Made by a program: the position numbers and the translations under genes. The notes beneath the pieces were generated by a model. The model ran no database searches, had not been told where the DNA came from, and saw only the letters and a list, made by a program, of their open reading frames with translations. This document shows positions 59,850 through 64,000 of a DNA stretch of 64,000 nt, piece by piece. This DNA is from Sorex araneus (lineage: Eukaryota > Chordata > Mammalia > Eulipotyphla > Soricidae), in contig NC_073305.1 of the NCBI RefSeq assembly GCF_027595985.1, positions 32,512,939 through 32,576,938 of the forward strand, read 5' to 3'. Numbering within the stretch: the first letter of the stretch is position 1; the number at the start of each line of letters is the position of its first letter.

Positions 59850-60750
59850 AGCCATAGTCTGGCTCCTGACTCTATACTTGGGAAGATGCCTATATTCGTG
59901 CTTAGGGAACTGCTGACTAGGGCTGTGATAAAACCTGGGTTCCAGCATACTTGGTATACATCTTTCCCCGCCTCACTTTACTAAATGCCATGGTTTACAA
60001 AGTTGTTCCTGATGATTTGTTACAGGCATCCAATATTTCAATACCAATCCCACCACCACTGTCACCATGCCTCCACCATTGTCTCCGTTTTTCTAACCAC
60101 CCATCAATCTGGCCATGCTATACTCCTTGTTTTGGTTTCTAGGCCACAACTGTGACAGGCAGGCCTGACAGCTGGCTCTGTGACCAAGATCACTCCTGGT
60201 GGGCTCTGGGGACTATATGGGGTGCCAGCAATTGAACCTAGACTGGCCACATGGAAGGCAATTGCCGCACTTGCTATACTATCTCTTTGGCCCCACTATA
60301 TTTTCTCATGCAGGGTTTTGTCCATTTGTTTGTTTTGGGGCCTCACCCAGCTTGGGGGCCCATTTGGGATGCTGGGGACTGAACCTGGGTTGTCTGTGTA
60401 CAAGGCAAGTGTCCTACCCGATGTACTATCTCTTCACCCTCAGTTTTGTTTTGGAGCTACACCCTGTAGTGTTCAAGGCATATTCCTGGCTCTGAGCTCA
60501 GATTTGGGGGACTGGATGGGGTGCCCTACCCTCTATACTACTGCTCTGGCTCTCCAGCCCCAATTTTTATAGGCACCTCTAATGTTCTTTTACTTTCAAG
60601 TATTTATACCTGAGGGTACGACTTTGATAAGCTTTTTGTTTTTTGGGGGGCCCTACACTTGGATGGGCTCAGGGCTTACTCCTGGTGTTTTGGGGACAAT
60701 ATGGAGTTAGCCACAAGACTTTAACCCCTGTACTATCTCCCTCGGCCCTC
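59850..60750 (-). repeat. Dense run of old minus-strand SINEs
   Basis: Pieces at about 59850-59950, 60125-60295, 60310-60440, 60445-60570 and 60640-60750. LINE-type sequence ('accaatcccaccaccactgt') at about 60020-60100. Confidence 0.65.
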
Positions 60751-62150
60751 TACTTAGGTAATTCTTAAAATAAAGGATTATTGTAATGAAACAGAGGCAG
60801 GCCAAAGAAAACTCACAATTGGCAATATTTTCTCCCAGTAGGACTATAAAATGAAGTATTGTATGGTAGGAATTTCTGCTGAATAGAACCCATTTTTGAT
60901 AATGAAAAATAGATGATCAAACAGTAGATGCACACATAAAGTCTATAGATTCTTACCACCAATGGTATTAGCTGACTGTGATCCTGAACAAGTATAAAGG
61001 CAGAATTAGGGTAAGGATTATAATCCATGGAGAGGGAAGGAGCAGATTTTAAATGGATGGGATGAAATAAGAAAGCTTTAGTCAGATCTTTGCAAATAAA
61101 AAACCTTGAAGCATAAAAGCAGACATCCTAAATCACAGATGTCTGTAGCAAAAGCAGTACATTTAGCCATTTTACAGTTGATAAACTCAAATTACACACT
61201 TATGTACAGAGCAGATGAAATGCAGCTGCAAAAGTAAAAGCAAATTCTTCAGCTTTTCTTCTACAGAGACCCTAAAATCTGAATAATTAAATGTTTAAGT
61301 TTTTATTATTTAAACATTTAATTTAAAACTACAGGTAAGGAAGAATTACAACATTTTTTAGCTGAAGAAAAGTGACATAAAAAGCTACAATTTTTTTCTT
61401 TAAGACACAAAGGAAACAAAAGGGGCGTGTGTGGAGGAGTTGGGTGGAGAGACCAAGTTTGATGGTCTGTACAGTCATTTAACACACAACCAGTCACCAC
61501 TGGCAACAACAACAACATCAACAACAAAAGACACAATTTTTACGAAAACAAAAATCTGGAAGTCTCTCTACTGAGTTTGCTTTTATTTATTATTTTGGTT
61601 GGCTATCAGAATATATCTTGACACAGGGCCAAGAATTTATTTTTAAGTGGTAAAATAAAAATATGGAAAGAACCATGCAAGCCCTAATGAATTACTTTAC
61701 AATAAAGTGAAATGTAGATCACAGTGCTATTTCTTTTAAAGTGTGTTATAAAGAAACTTGCATCAGTTTACATAAAGCCACAGTATTTTTTTCAACAGAA
61801 TTTGGAGTAGCAGATAAAGTCATTGAAATAAGCAAGTAAACAGAAATCCCATATGACATTAAAACCTAGGTGGTTTTATAGTGGGAAAATCATCTGATCT
61901 TAAAAAACCTAGCAGGTCCTATAAAACCTAGTACACTCTAAAAGTACATTTTAGGTAAGGATGTGAAATATTCAAGGTTGGGTTTTAGAGTAAAAAACAA
62001 AGTATAAGCAAAAACTAACAAAAAAATCTATTTTCCTGAAGGGATCAGTAGTCATTAATATATCTAAAACAGAGGTCCTTAATACATTAAAAAGCTATAC
62101 AAAGCACCCTAAATTTTTACCTTGAGGGCTCAGTTTTATTGACTCTCTCT
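60751..62150. other. Unique AT-rich intron
   Basis: No repeat or exon recognised. I looked for the expected upstream exon ending ...SQSQ before W1 and did not find it here. Confidence 0.5.
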
Positions 62151-62151
62151 C

Positions 62152-62152
<1 letters not shown>

Positions 62153-62204
<52 letters not shown>

Positions 62205-62345
62205 GTGTGTGTATACTTCGAGTGTGTTAGTGTTGGGTCACTCCTGGCAGTGCTTGGGGTCACTCCTGTGGTGCCAAGGATTGAACCTGGGTGTCCTGCA
62301 CAAAAAGGAAGAGTTTCAGCCTCTTAAGCCATCTCCCTGGCTCTA
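62153..62345 (-). repeat. (GT)n microsatellite followed by SINE fragment
   Basis: About 25 GT units to 62202, then a minus-strand SINE remnant ('cactcctggcagtgcttggg' to 'catctccctggctc'). Confidence 0.85.
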
Positions 62346-62654
62346 TAATAATAAATAAAAAAAAAATCACATAAAAATTTTATCCTTAACATACTGACAC
62401 CAGTGATGCAATTTGTGCTAATTAAGTCACATCCAACTGTGAGCCACCAGTGGTATGCGCCAGAATCAACATGTTAAGTTACTGTATACAGTGGTTCTGG
62501 TTACCATTTCTATGCTATACATTTTCTTCACCACAGATTCTCTATTTCCTGAAGGTCGTAAGAGTTACAATGCATGGAAGTACACAACAGGAGTAAAAAA
62601 TTCAGTTGATAATAGGTAAAGAATACTCTGGGAAATTTTATCAGTATACAGTAT

Positions 62655-63310
62655 TTGGGGCTGGATAGTATAGCTGGTAGGGTGCTTGCCTTGCATGTAA
62701 CCAACCTGGGCTTGTTTCCCAGCATTCCTCTGAGCACCACCAGAAGCTAATTCAATGCTTAATTTGCAAAATCAATGTTACTGAGTATTTCTGCTGGTTT
62801 TTTGTTTATTTTTTAAAGACCCTGTTGTTTGCTTCCATTATTAACTCTGCCTGGATTTGCTGTGACAGTGGGGACAGTGGTACACAGATTCTGCTATGTT
62901 GGACCTGTGTAATAACTCTGGATACCTCCAAGACAGCAACTTCCTTTAATTAAAAAAAAAAAAATCATGGGGCTGGAGCAATAGCACAGTGGGTAGGGCA
63001 TTTGCCTTGCACGTGGCCTACATGGGTTCGATTCCCAGCATCCCATATGGTCCCCTGAGCACCGCCAGGGGTAATTCCTGAGTGCAGAGCCAGGAGTAAC
63101 CCCTGTGCATCGCCAGGTGTAACCCCAAAAAAAGCAAAAAAAAAAAAAAAAGTAAGAAAAAAACCCAGAAATTGGGACCAGAGAAATAGTACAGGGGCAA
63201 GGTACTTGTCTTGCACTTGACCAAGCCTAGTTCAATGTCCAGCACCACATATGGTCTTCTGCCCACTGCCAAGAGTAAGTTCCGAGCACAGTCATGCCTG
63301 GAACCAAACT
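62655..63310 (+). repeat. Three plus-strand type A SINEs
   Basis: About 62655-62750 (diverged, truncated), 62968-63130 (near consensus, A-rich tail) and 63172-63310 (diverged). Confidence 0.83.
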
Positions 63311-63335
63311 CCACCACTACCCCCACCACTATAGC

Positions 63336-63583
63336 ACTGTAGCACTATAGTCCCATTGTTCATCGATTTGCTCGAGTGGGCACCAATAACGTCTCATTGT
63401 AAGACTTGTTAATGTTTTTGGCATATCAAATACACCACGGGCAGCTTGCCAGGCTCTGCTGTGCAGGTGGGATACTGTCGTTAGCTTGCTGGGCTCTCCG
63501 AGAGGGACAGAGGAATTGAATCCAGGTCGGCCATGTGCAAGGCCAACATCCTACCCATGTGCTATCGCTCCAGTCCACCCCCA
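63336..63583 (-). repeat. SINE, type B, full length
   Basis: 'gcactgtagcactatagtcc' to 'gctatcgctccagtcca'. Confidence 0.9.
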
Positions 63584-63621
63584 CCTATAAAAATAAATTA
63601 AAAAAAACCCAAATAGAAAGT

Positions 63622-63785
63622 GGTGCTGGAGAGATAGTATAGCAGGTAGAGTGCGTGCCTTGCATGAGGTCAGGTGGTCTGGTTTTGATCCCCAGCACCA
63701 CAATATGGTGTGCAAATTCTAGCAGGAGTGATATCTGTGTGCAGAGCCAGGGATCGACCCTCAGCACCAATGGGTGTGGCCCAAA
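63622..63785 (+). repeat. Diverged type A SINE
   Basis: 'tggtgctggagagatagtat' to 'caccaatgggtgtggcccaa'. An ID-like piece follows at about 63826-63890 and another SINE-like start at about 63940 to the window end. Confidence 0.75.
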
Positions 63786-64000
63786 CTCAAAAATAAGTAA
63801 AGAGGTTATTTAAATCTTGTTAAATTAGACTAGGAATGTAGCTCATAGGTTGAGTGAGTGTCTTGCCTAGGCCTAGCTGAAAAGGGGAAAGAAATGATAA
63901 ATCCTGATAAACACCAGTAGGTCTCAGTTAAGTCTAAGGGGGTAGGGAGAAGTTCAGTGGCATAGTGAGGAGGATATGGGTTCAAGTGTGAGGAGGCTCT

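Overview
This window is mammalian nuclear DNA, most probably from a shrew (Soricidae, likely genus Sorex). The evidence is a very high density of a tRNA-derived SINE with intact-looking A-box and B-box promoter motifs and the body '...catcccatatggtcccctgagca...'. I recognise this as the shrew SOR-type element. A second SINE shares the same tRNA-like head but has a different body and ends in ACAGTG-type repeats instead of poly(A). Long microsatellites, LINE-type 3' ends and one solo-LTR-like segment are also present. Nothing bacterial or viral in organisation is seen.

The only protein-coding gene I can support is the 3' part of CLASP2 (CLIP-associating protein 2, a microtubule plus-end stabiliser), on the minus strand. 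Nineteen exons splice in a continuous frame from 57560 down to a stop codon at 12357-12359. They encode about 844 C-terminal residues: the serine/arginine-rich linker with two SxIP EB-binding motifs, a 24-nt microexon, the TOG3 HEAT array, a serine-rich linker, and the C-terminal CLIP-interacting domain ending in ...DVSGQS. All splice junctions are GT/AG and phase-consistent. The paralogue call (CLASP2, not CLASP1) rests on C-terminal residues such as [10 protein letters not shown] and the [16 protein letters not shown] tail.

Layout: 1-10.7 kb is the region downstream of the gene, holding repeats plus two stretches of unlabelled unique sequence. 10.7-12.44 kb is the terminal exon with a roughly 1.6 kb 3'UTR. 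12.44-57.56 kb is alternating exons and introns, most introns loaded with SINEs. 57.56-64 kb is intron upstream of the first exon seen; earlier exons (TOG1, TOG2) lie beyond the window.

The most interesting observations are two candidate unrecognised alternative exons inside the TOG3 region. One (42150-42222) is phase-compatible only as a mutually exclusive replacement of the exon at 44845-44908, and it shares 22 identical bases across its splice donor with that exon. The other (39183-39233) is a 51-nt in-frame cassette with a weak U-rich donor and downstream (U)GCAUG motifs. The 24-nt microexon at 48501-48524 carries an SRRM4-like UGC-pyrimidine acceptor. Outside the gene, an almost perfect 23-bp hairpin lies at 8458-8507. 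Almost all longer reading frames outside these exons are translations of SINE copies or simple repeats and are not genes.
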